A DNA stretch of 64,000 bases from Sipunculus nudus (lineage: Eukaryota > Annelida > Sipuncula > Golfingiida > Sipunculidae): NCBI GenBank assembly GCA_026874595.1, contig CM049313.1:44976659-45040658 (forward strand), read 5' to 3'. This document shows, piece after piece, positions 63,701-64,000 of this stretch; positions within the stretch are counted from its first letter, which is position 1; every line of letters starts with the position of its first letter. The notes under the pieces are model-generated. The model was not told the origin of the DNA and did not search any database. It was given only the letters and a program-made list of their open reading frames with translations. A program made the translations under genes and the position numbers.

Positions 63701-63743
63701 AATCCTTGAAAGATGGAGTATTTACTAGTCTGTCAGATGTATG
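12142..63743 (+). CDS. InR: Insulin/IGF-like receptor tyrosine kinase gene, partial (20 exons, 3' end beyond window)
   Basis: Whole-locus entry; exons are listed separately. The 20 exons join in one frame to about 1190 codons. The order L1, Cys-rich, L2, three FnIII domains, transmembrane helix, tyrosine kinase is diagnostic of the insulin receptor family. Family knowledge: the precursor is cut by furin into alpha and beta chains, forms a disulfide-linked (alpha-beta)2 dimer at the plasma membrane, binds insulin-like peptides and signals through IRS/Shc, PI3K and MAPK. Seen here: furin site RRKRS in E12, CCSC motif in E11, NPEY in E16, Gly loop [28 protein letters not shown] and activation-loop YERDYY. 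Intron phases after E1 to E20 are 1,0,1,1,2,1,2,2,1,1,2,0,1,0,1,1,2,0,1,2. Missing: signal peptide exon(s), kinase C-lobe end and C-tail. INSR, IGF1R or INSRR orthology cannot be separated, as expected for an invertebrate receptor. Confidence 0.95.
12706..17601. other. InR: Intron E1-E2 (4896 bp)
   Basis: Bounded by gtaagt and tttcacag. Apart from the 28-bp minisatellite it is unique AT-rich sequence with short chance ORFs. No additional exon is needed to keep the protein continuous. Confidence 0.8.
13789..14515 (+). repeat. 28-bp minisatellite, about 25 copies
   Basis: The unit is ATGATCAGAGTTTGTCC plus TAGTAGAGACT (28 bp), with common variants TTGTAGAGACT and CATGTAGAGACT and some 3-bp insertions (GAGTAGTTTG). 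It runs about 725 bp inside intron E1-E2. Degenerate pieces flank it: TCTACAAGGAAAAA forms at 13288 to 13400 and the inverted sense GAGTTTTTCC/GGACTTTTTCCTAG at 14565 to 14625. There is no coding frame through it. Confidence 0.92.
17602..17771 (+). CDS. InR: InR exon E2: furin-like Cys-rich domain, first half
   Basis: This 170-nt exon lies between acceptor tttcacag and donor gtcagt. Its first two bases complete an Arg codon with the last base of E1, giving QIR-ATDC; it ends in phase 0 after TYK. The peptide is Cys-dense ([35 protein letters not shown]). The [10 protein letters not shown] block matches the CCHSECLGNC block of INSR. In the receptor this module lies between L1 and L2 and helps shape ligand selectivity. 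Confidence 0.93.
18146..19536 (+). mobile_element. Family F3 repeat element, copy A (interrupted by 687-bp insertion)
   Basis: It begins near CCTGTGAGCTTATGCGATGG, then CGTCCGTCGTGCGTCG, and aligns by eye with 54789 onward (shared AAAACGGCA, CTCTAT-GG-TTTTG, AACTGCATTTTCTTAGATTT, TTCAGCCAAATTGTCCA, TGGAACAATCT). The candidate 3' end has the inverted repeat ACTTGTCAACAAGT followed by CTAG at 19533 to 19536. The alignment breaks at 18399 and resumes at 19086. Confidence 0.6.
18399..19085. mobile_element. 687-bp insertion with 10-bp target-site duplication
   Basis: AAATTGTCCA occurs at 18389 to 18398 and again at 19086 to 19095, exactly where this F3 copy stops and resumes matching its sister copy. 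The insert is clearly richer in G+C and CpG than the host intron. I saw no convincing terminal inverted repeat and no transposase frame. A 9 to 10-bp duplication would suit a Mutator-like non-autonomous element, but that class call is tentative. Confidence 0.6.
21640..23510. other. Unexplained CpG-richer segment inside F1 copy 2
   Basis: Contains the inverted repeat GCCGGT-GACC-ACCGGC (21761 to 21776) and further GCCGG motifs near 23058, 23134 and 23350, with AT-rich ends holding GAATTCGTAC-like motifs (about 21723 and reversed near 23455). A TA microsatellite sits at about 23190 to 23209. No gene recognised. It could be a separate insertion, but I could not find clean boundaries. Confidence 0.35.
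23694..23830 (+). repeat. Two direct copies of a 69-bp unit
   Basis: GATTGCAACTTTTGCAACAA followed by TTCTAATATTTTA occurs at 23694 and 23763. The motif contains a short inverted repeat (TTGCAA both ways). Confidence 0.8.
25780..26013 (-). pseudogene. Decayed reading frame, possible transposon-related protein N-terminus
   Basis: Reading leftward from the ATG at 26013, one frame gives [11 protein letters not shown], stop, [19 protein letters not shown], stop, [18 protein letters not shown] and continues to about 25780 with only those two internal stops. An acidic Ser/Asp-rich N-terminus followed by PYMFEP-like residues is the style of N-termini I associate with several animal domesticated or transposon-derived proteins; that link is from memory and weak. 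The stops imply decay or a misassigned frame. The surrounding 25200 to 26250 is CpG-richer than the rest of the intron. Confidence 0.3.
26790..26842. repeat. AT microsatellite
   Basis: Alternating ATAT/TATA with TTTA and AAAT interruptions; self-complementary. No gene. Confidence 0.85.
27039..27851 (+). mobile_element. Family F1 short copy (~0.8 kb)
   Basis: The 5' end GCTCAGCTGACTGAAAGTCA and the 3' end TTCAGCTGAGCATTAAGACC, then CATGGGTCCCT, mark it. The interior has motifs such as GGTCAAAGGCCAAGGTCACA and CCTTCCATCT, unlike the other F1 copies, so ends are shared but the core is different. Confidence 0.6.
28168..28201 (+). repeat. Solo F1-like 3' end
   Basis: GCAGCTGAGCACAGTGACCC followed by TCAGGCCCCCTGG resembles the F1 3' terminus. 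It lies 113 bp before the E3 acceptor. Confidence 0.5.
28315..28486 (+). CDS. InR: InR exon E3: furin-like Cys-rich domain, second half, into L2
   Basis: This 172-nt exon runs from acceptor ttttacag to donor gtgcgt, entering at phase 0 and leaving at phase 1. The translation starts [16 protein letters not shown] and ends [10 protein letters not shown], corresponding to FQDWRCVNFSFC and CLGPCPK of INSR. The next exon supplies the Val-Cys of the family motif CPKVC. The 10.5 kb intron before it is the longest in the window. A repeat element starts only 50 bp after its donor, and the reading frame stays open through the donor into that element (see findings). Confidence 0.93.
28537..30438 (+). 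mobile_element. Family F1 element, copy 3 (1.9 kb)
   Basis: TTAGCTCAGCTGACTATAAG, then a (CCGT)n array, one core unit, a 13-C tract (29424 to 29436), an AT-rich arm and the end GTCAGCTGAGCACAGTGACC, CATAGGTCCCTTGTTTTT. It matches the copy at 43803 to 45723 almost base for base over the full length, so both look recently mobile. No transposase frame: non-autonomous. Confidence 0.75.
31081..31500 (+). repeat. Dispersed repeat, copy 1 (related copy in intron E6-E7)
   Basis: Shares, in order, CACCCTTCTGCCAG, TTTAAAATCAAAATT, TGAAGTC, GGTGCATTGT and GATGCCCA-AAACCCT with 36671 to 37075. The divergence is moderate. Class unknown. Confidence 0.6.
32212..32310 (+). CDS. InR: InR exon E4: start of L2 domain
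   Basis: This 99-nt exon runs from acceptor gtttacag to donor gtaaat, phase 1 in and phase 1 out. The junction with E3 restores CPK-VC. The peptide continues [14 protein letters not shown] and [17 protein letters not shown], closely matching [22 protein letters not shown] in INSR, so this is the first turn of the L2 beta-helix. Its symmetric phase would make skipping frame-neutral, but loss of this beta-helix segment would probably break L2. Confidence 0.93.
32311..34855. other. InR: Intron E4-E5 (2545 bp) with CpG-rich island
   Basis: From gtaaat to attgacag. Flanks are AT-rich. The central 33470 to 34380 is markedly richer in CpG (for example GTGCCGCGGTGTCAGGCGCA and AATTAGCGCCGGGCTTATCA), which stands out from every other intron except the insertion at 18399. 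Confidence 0.7.
33688..33846 (+). CDS. Possible coding exon of an unidentified transcript inside intron E4-E5
   Basis: An ATG (33688, or a second in-frame ATG at 33700) opens a frame of about 50 residues with balanced codon use: [20 protein letters not shown], then [18 protein letters not shown]. It ends at a consensus donor (CTG|gtaagt) at 33846/33847 in phase 0. The upstream 200 bp is CpG-rich, as for a promoter or 5' UTR. The phase does not fit the next InR exon (E5 enters in phase 1), so it is not a simple alternative InR first exon. I do not recognise the protein. It could instead be chance coding within a GC-richer insertion. Confidence 0.3.
34856..35003 (+). CDS. InR: InR exon E5: L2 domain, middle
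   Basis: This 148-nt exon runs from acceptor attgacag to donor gtacgt, phase 1 in and phase 2 out. The translation reads [20 protein letters not shown], then [20 protein letters not shown], then [10 protein letters not shown]. It parallels the INSR stretch with [20 protein letters not shown] and LRLIRGETLEIG. These are the leucine-rich right-handed beta-helix repeats of L2. The split Lys codon is completed in E6. Confidence 0.93.
35004..36442. other. InR: Intron E5-E6 (1439 bp)
   Basis: From gtacgt to tcaatag. Mostly unique sequence; no exon, RNA gene or clear repeat seen. Confidence 0.8.
36443..36651 (+). CDS. InR: InR exon E6: end of L2 domain
   Basis: This 209-nt exon runs from acceptor tcaatag to donor gtgagt, phase 2 in and phase 1 out. 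The translation begins [17 protein letters not shown] and contains [20 protein letters not shown], then TNGDKATC across the junction. It matches [34 protein letters not shown] and TNGDQASC in INSR. One N-glycosylation sequon (NLT) sits at the same place as in vertebrate receptors. Confidence 0.94.
36652..37506. other. InR: Intron E6-E7 (855 bp), mostly repeat
   Basis: From gtgagt to tttcag. The first half is a dispersed repeat (next entry). The second half contains ATGAAGCCCTTGCAA and AATATTAAGCCAACTACAG, resembling ends of the hairpin MITE at 39043. Confidence 0.7.
36671..37075 (+). repeat. Dispersed repeat, copy 2
   Basis: Colinear with 31081 to 31500 over about 400 bp (see shared blocks there). 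It begins about 20 bp after the E6 donor, so intron E6-E7 is nearly all repeat-derived. Confidence 0.6.
37507..37633 (+). CDS. InR: InR exon E7: FnIII-1, first strands
   Basis: This 127-nt exon runs from acceptor tttcag to donor gtaagt, phase 1 in and phase 2 out. The frame-correct peptide starts with the second half of the conserved Cys codon, then [20 protein letters not shown] and [11 protein letters not shown]. The last block matches LLGFMLFYKEAP of INSR FnIII-1. The dimerising FnIII stalk starts here. Confidence 0.92.
37634..38341. other. InR: Intron E7-E8 (708 bp) with poly-G tract
   Basis: From gtaagt to tcttacag. Contains 18 G at 37897 to 37914. Otherwise unique. Confidence 0.8.
38342..38395 (+). 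CDS. InR: InR exon E8: 54-nt FnIII-1 exon carrying the inter-alpha-chain Cys
   Basis: This 54-nt exon runs from acceptor tcttacag to donor gtaagt, phase 2 on both sides, so inclusion or skipping keeps frame. It encodes [18 protein letters not shown] (with a split Gly). The aligned INSR stretch, [20 protein letters not shown], contains Cys524, the alpha-alpha' disulfide residue; the single Cys here falls at that position by eye. It also contains a NLT sequon. It is the smallest exon in the gene and too short for simple ORF calling; support comes from both splice sites and frame continuity. Confidence 0.88.
38396..38760. other. InR: Intron E8-E9 (365 bp)
   Basis: From gtaagt to cttgacag. It is open in one frame for 89 codons (38488 to 38757) but with no family similarity; E8 and E9 join directly in frame as in INSR. 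Confidence 0.8.
38761..38930 (+). CDS. InR: InR exon E9: FnIII-1, second half
   Basis: This 170-nt exon runs from acceptor cttgacag to donor gttagt, phase 2 in and phase 1 out. The translation starts [20 protein letters not shown] and contains [17 protein letters not shown] and ITYFRTNPD. This fits the INSR segment GLKPWTQYAIFVKT and VQTDATNP. The WTQY tryptophan-tyrosine corner is typical of FnIII folds. Confidence 0.93.
38931..40429. other. InR: Intron E9-E10 (1499 bp)
   Basis: From gttagt to tgtgtag. Holds a hairpin MITE (39043 to 39470). The 133-codon open frame at 39913 to 40314 has no recognisable domain and sits in AT-rich DNA; I treat it as chance. Confidence 0.7.
39043..39470 (+). 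mobile_element. Hairpin MITE with short terminal inverted repeats
   Basis: The ends CTGTAGTTGGCTTCATATTT and AAAAAGCCAACCACAG are inverted relative to each other. Inside, GAGGGTTTAATTTTCGCGA (from 39384) pairs with its near complement ending at 39442 (TCGCGAAAATTAAAACCCTC), a 19-bp stem. Similar fragments are visible near 37430, 41500 and 51000. Non-coding. Confidence 0.6.
40430..40600 (+). CDS. InR: InR exon E10: FnIII-2, N-terminal half
   Basis: This 171-nt exon runs from acceptor tgtgtag to donor gtgagt, phase 1 in and phase 1 out. The peptide [20 protein letters not shown] continues [19 protein letters not shown] and ends RRNYCLFS. It matches [20 protein letters not shown] and LDYCLKG of INSR. 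The Cys in NYC corresponds to the INSR alpha-chain Cys647 that bonds to the beta chain. The NVT sequon is conserved. Confidence 0.95.
40601..41873. other. InR: Intron E10-E11 (1273 bp)
   Basis: From gtgagt to ctttacag. Contains a SINE on the minus strand near its 3' end; the remainder is unique. Confidence 0.75.
41545..41815 (-). mobile_element. tRNA-derived SINE
   Basis: On the minus strand the head reads CCAGCCTCTGTGGTCTAGAG, GTAGAGCAAGGGCTCTAAGA, then GAGTTCAAAGCTC. TGGTCTAGAGG (41791 to 41801) fits the RNA polymerase III A box and GAGTTCAAAGC (within 41748 to 41760) fits a B box, about 33 bp apart as in tRNAs. The body extends to about 41545. The SINE family is not identified. Confidence 0.65.
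41874..42054 (+). CDS. InR: InR exon E11: insert domain with CCSC motif and alpha-CT helix
   Basis: This 181-nt exon runs from acceptor ctttacag to donor gtaagt, phase 1 in and phase 2 out. A charged stretch ([16 protein letters not shown]) is followed by [20 protein letters not shown] and then [17 protein letters not shown] corresponds to the INSR insert-domain triplet Cys682/683/685 that links alpha chains. [10 protein letters not shown] corresponds to the alpha-CT segment FEDYLHNVVF, which packs on L1 and contacts insulin. A tRNA-derived SINE ends about 60 bp upstream of the acceptor. Confidence 0.95.
42055..42583. other. InR: Intron E11-E12 (529 bp)
   Basis: From gtaagt to attgtag. Unique AT-rich sequence. 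In mammals the alternative exon 11 lies in this part of the gene; no equivalent mini-exon is apparent here. Confidence 0.75.
42584..42845 (+). CDS. InR: InR exon E12: furin site, beta-chain N-terminus, FnIII-2 second half
   Basis: This 262-nt exon runs from acceptor attgtag to donor gtgagg, phase 2 in and phase 0 out. [20 protein letters not shown] contains the tetrabasic furin site RRKR before Ser (INSR: RKRR before Ser), so the alpha chain ends here. The new beta-chain N-terminus has four sequons (NET, NQT, NIS, NMT). The end, [14 protein letters not shown], matches SGLRHFTGYRIE. Nothing here resembles the separate 12-residue exon 11 of mammalian INSR. Confidence 0.94.
42846..43368. other. 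InR: Intron E12-E13 (523 bp)
   Basis: From gtgagg to atctcag. Nothing beyond AT-rich unique sequence. Confidence 0.8.
43369..43456 (+). CDS. InR: InR exon E13: last strand of FnIII-2
   Basis: This 88-nt exon runs from acceptor atctcag to donor gtaagc, phase 0 in and phase 1 out. The translation [20 protein letters not shown] continues ITTARTLKK. It matches [20 protein letters not shown] of INSR, with two Cys in equivalent places. It is followed by the junction into FnIII-3. Confidence 0.92.
43457..46084. other. InR: Intron E13-E14 (2628 bp), mostly F1 copy
   Basis: From gtaagc to ctcaacag. Most of it is the F1 copy at 43803 to 45723. Confidence 0.8.
43803..45723 (+). mobile_element. Family F1 element, copy 4 (1.9 kb)
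   Basis: Same layout as the copy at 28537: TTAGCTCAGCTGACTATAAG, (CCGT)n, one core unit, poly-C tract (27 C, 44693 to 44719 against 13 in the sister), AT-rich arm, and the end TTCAGCTGAGCATAGTGACC, CATAGGTCCCTTGTTTTT. Apart from the microsatellite and poly-C lengths the two differ by scattered substitutions only. Confidence 0.75.
46085..46251 (+). CDS. InR: InR exon E14: FnIII-3, first half
   Basis: This 167-nt exon runs from acceptor ctcaacag to a weaker donor gtttgt, phase 1 in and phase 0 out. The peptide starts [20 protein letters not shown] and contains [20 protein letters not shown], matching LMWQEPKEPNGLIVLYEV of INSR. The donor was chosen because joining to E15 restores the expected order of FnIII-3. 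Reading through the donor stays open to a stop ending at 46434, across a short tandem repeat (see findings). Confidence 0.9.
46312..46415 (+). repeat. ~36-bp tandem repeat, about 3 copies
   Basis: The unit AGTCCTGCATGCAAGACACA, TGATTGTAGGACTTGT recurs three times with decay. It starts 60 bp after the E14 donor and remains open in the E14 frame. Confidence 0.85.
46663..49258 (+). mobile_element. Family F5 repeat element, + copy, ~330-bp core repeat
   Basis: The 5' end is TTGCTTGCTGGAATCAAAGA; the 3' end is CCGGCAAGCGTTCCACC then GGTCGTCTAG, so GCTTGCYGG and CCGGCAAGC form inverted ends. The core has about seven units marked by GGCCACAATTTTG (near 46749, 47087, 47408, 47740, 48064, 48392, 48713; spacing 320 to 340), each with GTCAAGGTCATC, CCTCATAACTTGGTCAAA and TATGTCTGTCTGTTCCTCTG. 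No transposase frame. Confidence 0.72.
49259..51219. other. Spacer between inverted F5 copies
   Basis: About 1.96 kb of mostly unique AT-rich DNA. I see no gene; a CTCTCTCT tract is near 50090 to 50105, and a fragment resembling the hairpin MITE is near 51000 to 51080. Confidence 0.5.
51220..53203 (-). mobile_element. Family F5 repeat element, - copy
   Basis: Read on the minus strand it starts TTGCTTGCCGGAATCAAAGA at 53203 and ends CCGGCAAGCGTTCGACC then GGTCGTCTAG at 51220. The first ~280 bp matches the + copy closely. The core is different: about four units of ~330 bp with GTGGCCTATAGAATGCTATA (near 51669, 51999, 52330, 52660 on +) and GCGCCCCCTAGCGG motifs. Confidence 0.7.
53631..53796 (+). 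CDS. InR: InR exon E15: FnIII-3, second half
   Basis: This 166-nt exon runs from acceptor gtttacag to donor gtaagc, phase 0 in and phase 1 out. The correct frame reads [20 protein letters not shown], then [32 protein letters not shown]. It matches LHLCVSRKHF and [20 protein letters not shown] of INSR. The Cys in QLCIT is the likely beta-chain partner of the E10 Cys. Longer open frames over this exon are in the wrong frame. Confidence 0.95.
53797..54456. other. InR: Intron E15-E16 (660 bp)
   Basis: From gtaagc to catttcag. An F1 5' remnant (GAAGCTCAGCTGACTCGCAG, then CTGTCTGTCCC) lies at about 53863 to 53915; the rest is unique. Confidence 0.75.
54457..54645 (+). CDS. InR: InR exon E16: transmembrane helix and NPEY juxtamembrane segment
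   Basis: This 189-nt exon runs from acceptor catttcag to donor gtaagc, phase 1 in and phase 1 out. After [10 protein letters not shown] comes the hydrophobic helix [20 protein letters not shown] with VWFIAKKRF as the basic stop-transfer. The juxtamembrane part is [24 protein letters not shown] matches the INSR motif LYASSNPEYLS, which when phosphorylated binds the PTB domains of IRS and Shc. Coupling to an IRS-like adaptor is inferred from this conserved motif. Confidence 0.96.
54789..58230 (+). mobile_element. Family F3 repeat element, copy B, carrying nested F4
   Basis: Starts ACCCGTGAGCTTATGCGATG, then GGCGTCGTCCGTCGTCTG. A ~175-bp core unit (AAGTTTGTTCAAATGGTCTC, AGTTCAGTGACTTTTGGCTG, CTAAGTGGCTACAAAAATC) recurs at about 55388, 55562, 55739 and 55912. 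The element is broken at 56437 and continues at 57978 (TGCTATCTGCATTTACTTAG, compare GGCTAACTGCATTTTCTTAG at 54948). The 3' end is not clear. Confidence 0.6.
56438..57977 (+). mobile_element. Family F4 repeat element nested in F3, ~178-bp core repeat
   Basis: The 5' hairpin is ATGCCCCCGCCACAAAGTGG, CCGGGGCATATAG; the 3' end is GGGGCATTCGTGTCGTTCCG, ACACATCTAG with a TGTCG/CGACA hairpin. Eight core units start at TACGGAC-type motifs: 56523, 56700, 56881, 57043, 57221, 57401, 57581, 57763 (spacing 162 to 182). The frame through it repeats a CRYWPDF-like peptide and is not a gene. Flanking F3 sequence resumes across a T tract. Confidence 0.75.
58290..58385 (+). repeat. ~23-bp tandem repeat, 4 copies
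   Basis: CATGTGATCACCTCATGGG with 4 to 5 variable bases recurs four times. Adjacent is a looser AAGAGTTCA-TCAGTGCAGCCA repeat (58225 to 58280 and again 58515 to 58610). Confidence 0.8.
59110..60066 (+). mobile_element. F1-related element with ~155-bp core repeat
   Basis: The 3' end TTCAGCTGAGCGTCACTTTG, TTTTG resembles F1. Core units carry CAGACAGGACACAAAT, TTAGACCTAGAA, GAAACTAGGTCACTGTGAC and GAGCACCC and recur roughly every 150 to 160 bp from 59209 to 59950. The 5' boundary (near TGTGAGCTATTGTAATAGTG, 59124) is uncertain. It ends 84 bp before E17. Confidence 0.5.
60151..60361 (+). CDS. InR: InR exon E17: kinase N-lobe (Gly loop, VAVK, alpha-C)
   Basis: This 211-nt exon runs from acceptor cattacag to donor gtaagt, phase 1 in and phase 2 out. 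It encodes [20 protein letters not shown], the nucleotide loop [28 protein letters not shown] and [11 protein letters not shown]. The Lys of VAVK and the Glu of FLNEAS are the expected salt-bridge pair. Identity to vertebrate INSR/IGF1R is very high by eye, making this the clearest family assignment in the window. Confidence 0.97.
60592..60724 (+). CDS. InR: InR exon E18: kinase hinge region
   Basis: This 133-nt exon runs from acceptor ttcacag to donor gtaagc, phase 2 in and phase 0 out. The translation [20 protein letters not shown] continues [20 protein letters not shown]. The hinge [10 protein letters not shown] has the family Met gatekeeper. It ends PDEE, in the variable kinase-insert loop where INSR has PEAENNPGRPP. 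The intron before it is only 230 bp, the shortest in the gene. Confidence 0.96.
60725..62495. other. InR: Intron E18-E19 (1771 bp)
   Basis: From gtaagc to ctttcag. Contains an F1-like GAGCTCAGCTGACC at 62336 and T-rich tracts. The 155-codon minus-strand open frame (61678 to 62145) has no recognisable family. Confidence 0.7.
62496..62655 (+). CDS. InR: InR exon E19: kinase C-lobe with catalytic loop
   Basis: This 160-nt exon runs from acceptor ctttcag to donor gtgagt, phase 0 in and phase 1 out. The translation is [20 protein letters not shown], then [20 protein letters not shown] and [21 protein letters not shown] is the tyrosine-kinase catalytic loop with the catalytic Asp. The final KIG joins DFG in E20. 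Confidence 0.96.
62656..63613. other. InR: Intron E19-E20 (958 bp)
   Basis: From gtgagt to cttacag. Unique AT-rich sequence, nothing else seen. Confidence 0.8.
63614..63743 (+). CDS. InR: InR exon E20: DFG, activation loop, APE motif
   Basis: This 130-nt exon runs from acceptor cttacag to donor gtaagt, phase 1 in and phase 2 out. [18 protein letters not shown] keeps all three autophosphorylation tyrosines (Y, YY; INSR Tyr1158/1162/1163). It continues [20 protein letters not shown] and SLSDVW. The next exon (expected to begin SFGVV) is beyond the window, so the kinase domain is incomplete here but intact as far as seen. Confidence 0.96.
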
Positions 63744-64000
63744 GTAAGTTGTTGTTGTCTGTCAATCATTTGTCAGTGCCTAACATTTCCAGTTGTAATA
63801 CACAGATGTGACCATCTGCATGTGCTGTATTGCTTTCAGGTTTACCTATACTTAGATTATTTCAGTCAATTCATTTGTACCTTCCAAAAATTGTTACCAT
63901 TTACAGGATCATGAAAATAATGCAAATTTAATCCCATGCATTAAACTCGGGTTTTGGTAAAATGTCACATGCATCACTTATTTAACATATATAAATAAAA
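63744..64000. other. InR: Start of the intron after E20
   Basis: Begins with donor gtaagt after the DVW codons; the acceptor and the next kinase exon lie outside the window. Confidence 0.85.

Noticed and set aside
1-64000. Bacterial-type systems, CRISPR arrays, rRNA or tRNA genes
   Set aside because: Regular arrays here are minisatellites or transposon cores without spacers; the only tRNA-like sequence is the SINE head at about 41748 to 41812. The region is eukaryotic throughout.

Overview
The window is an AT-rich, intron-rich animal genomic segment. The only gene I can establish is on the + strand: the 5' three quarters of an insulin/IGF-type receptor tyrosine kinase (invertebrate InR; called the molluscan insulin-related peptide receptor in molluscs). 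I assembled 20 coding exons (named E1 to E20 here) from 12142 to 63743 by joining AG-acceptor/GT-donor boundaries whose phases all agree. They total 3571 nt (about 1190 codons) with no internal stop. They encode, in order: L1 domain (E1), furin-like Cys-rich domain (end of E1 to E3), L2 (E3/E4 to E6), FnIII-1 (E7 to E9), FnIII-2 with the insert domain, alpha-CT helix and furin site RRKRS (E10 to E13), FnIII-3 (E14, E15), transmembrane helix and NPEY juxtamembrane motif (E16), and the kinase from the Gly loop to just past the APE motif (E17 to E20). The signal-peptide exon is not recognised upstream, and the rest of the kinase and the C-tail lie beyond position 64000.

Organism: the domain set is metazoan. 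The intergenic and intronic DNA is full of elements with (CCGT)n or (CTGT)n microsatellites, terminal hairpins and 150 to 600 bp core tandem repeats. That architecture resembles the pearl-type (Helitron/Helentron-related) non-autonomous elements described in bivalves. I infer a bivalve mollusc; the species is not determinable by eye.

Layout. 1 to 12141: 5' flank or first intron, with GTACCT arrays, AT-rich DNA, and one repeat family (F1) with a second (F2) nested in it. 12142 to 28486: E1 to E3, separated by a 4.9 kb intron with a 28-bp minisatellite and a 10.5 kb intron with several elements, a 687-bp insertion flanked by 10-bp direct repeats, and a decayed minus-strand reading frame. 28487 to 43456: E4 to E13 in shorter introns, with an F1 copy, a CpG-rich island holding a possible unrelated coding exon, a hairpin MITE and a tRNA-derived SINE. 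43457 to 54645: E14 to E16, with a near-duplicate F1 copy and two inverted copies of family F5. 54646 to 63743: E17 to E20, with a family F3 element carrying a nested F4 element in the intron before the kinase.

I saw no rRNA, tRNA gene, CRISPR, operon or bacterial-type feature. The most unusual items are the repeat-family termini (different families sharing a 3' CTAG before T), possible regulated receptor isoforms (a skippable 54-nt exon carrying the inter-alpha-chain Cys; intron-retention reading frames giving soluble forms), and the CpG-rich island inside the gene. All numbers are from reading the sequence by hand; no alignment or database search was run.
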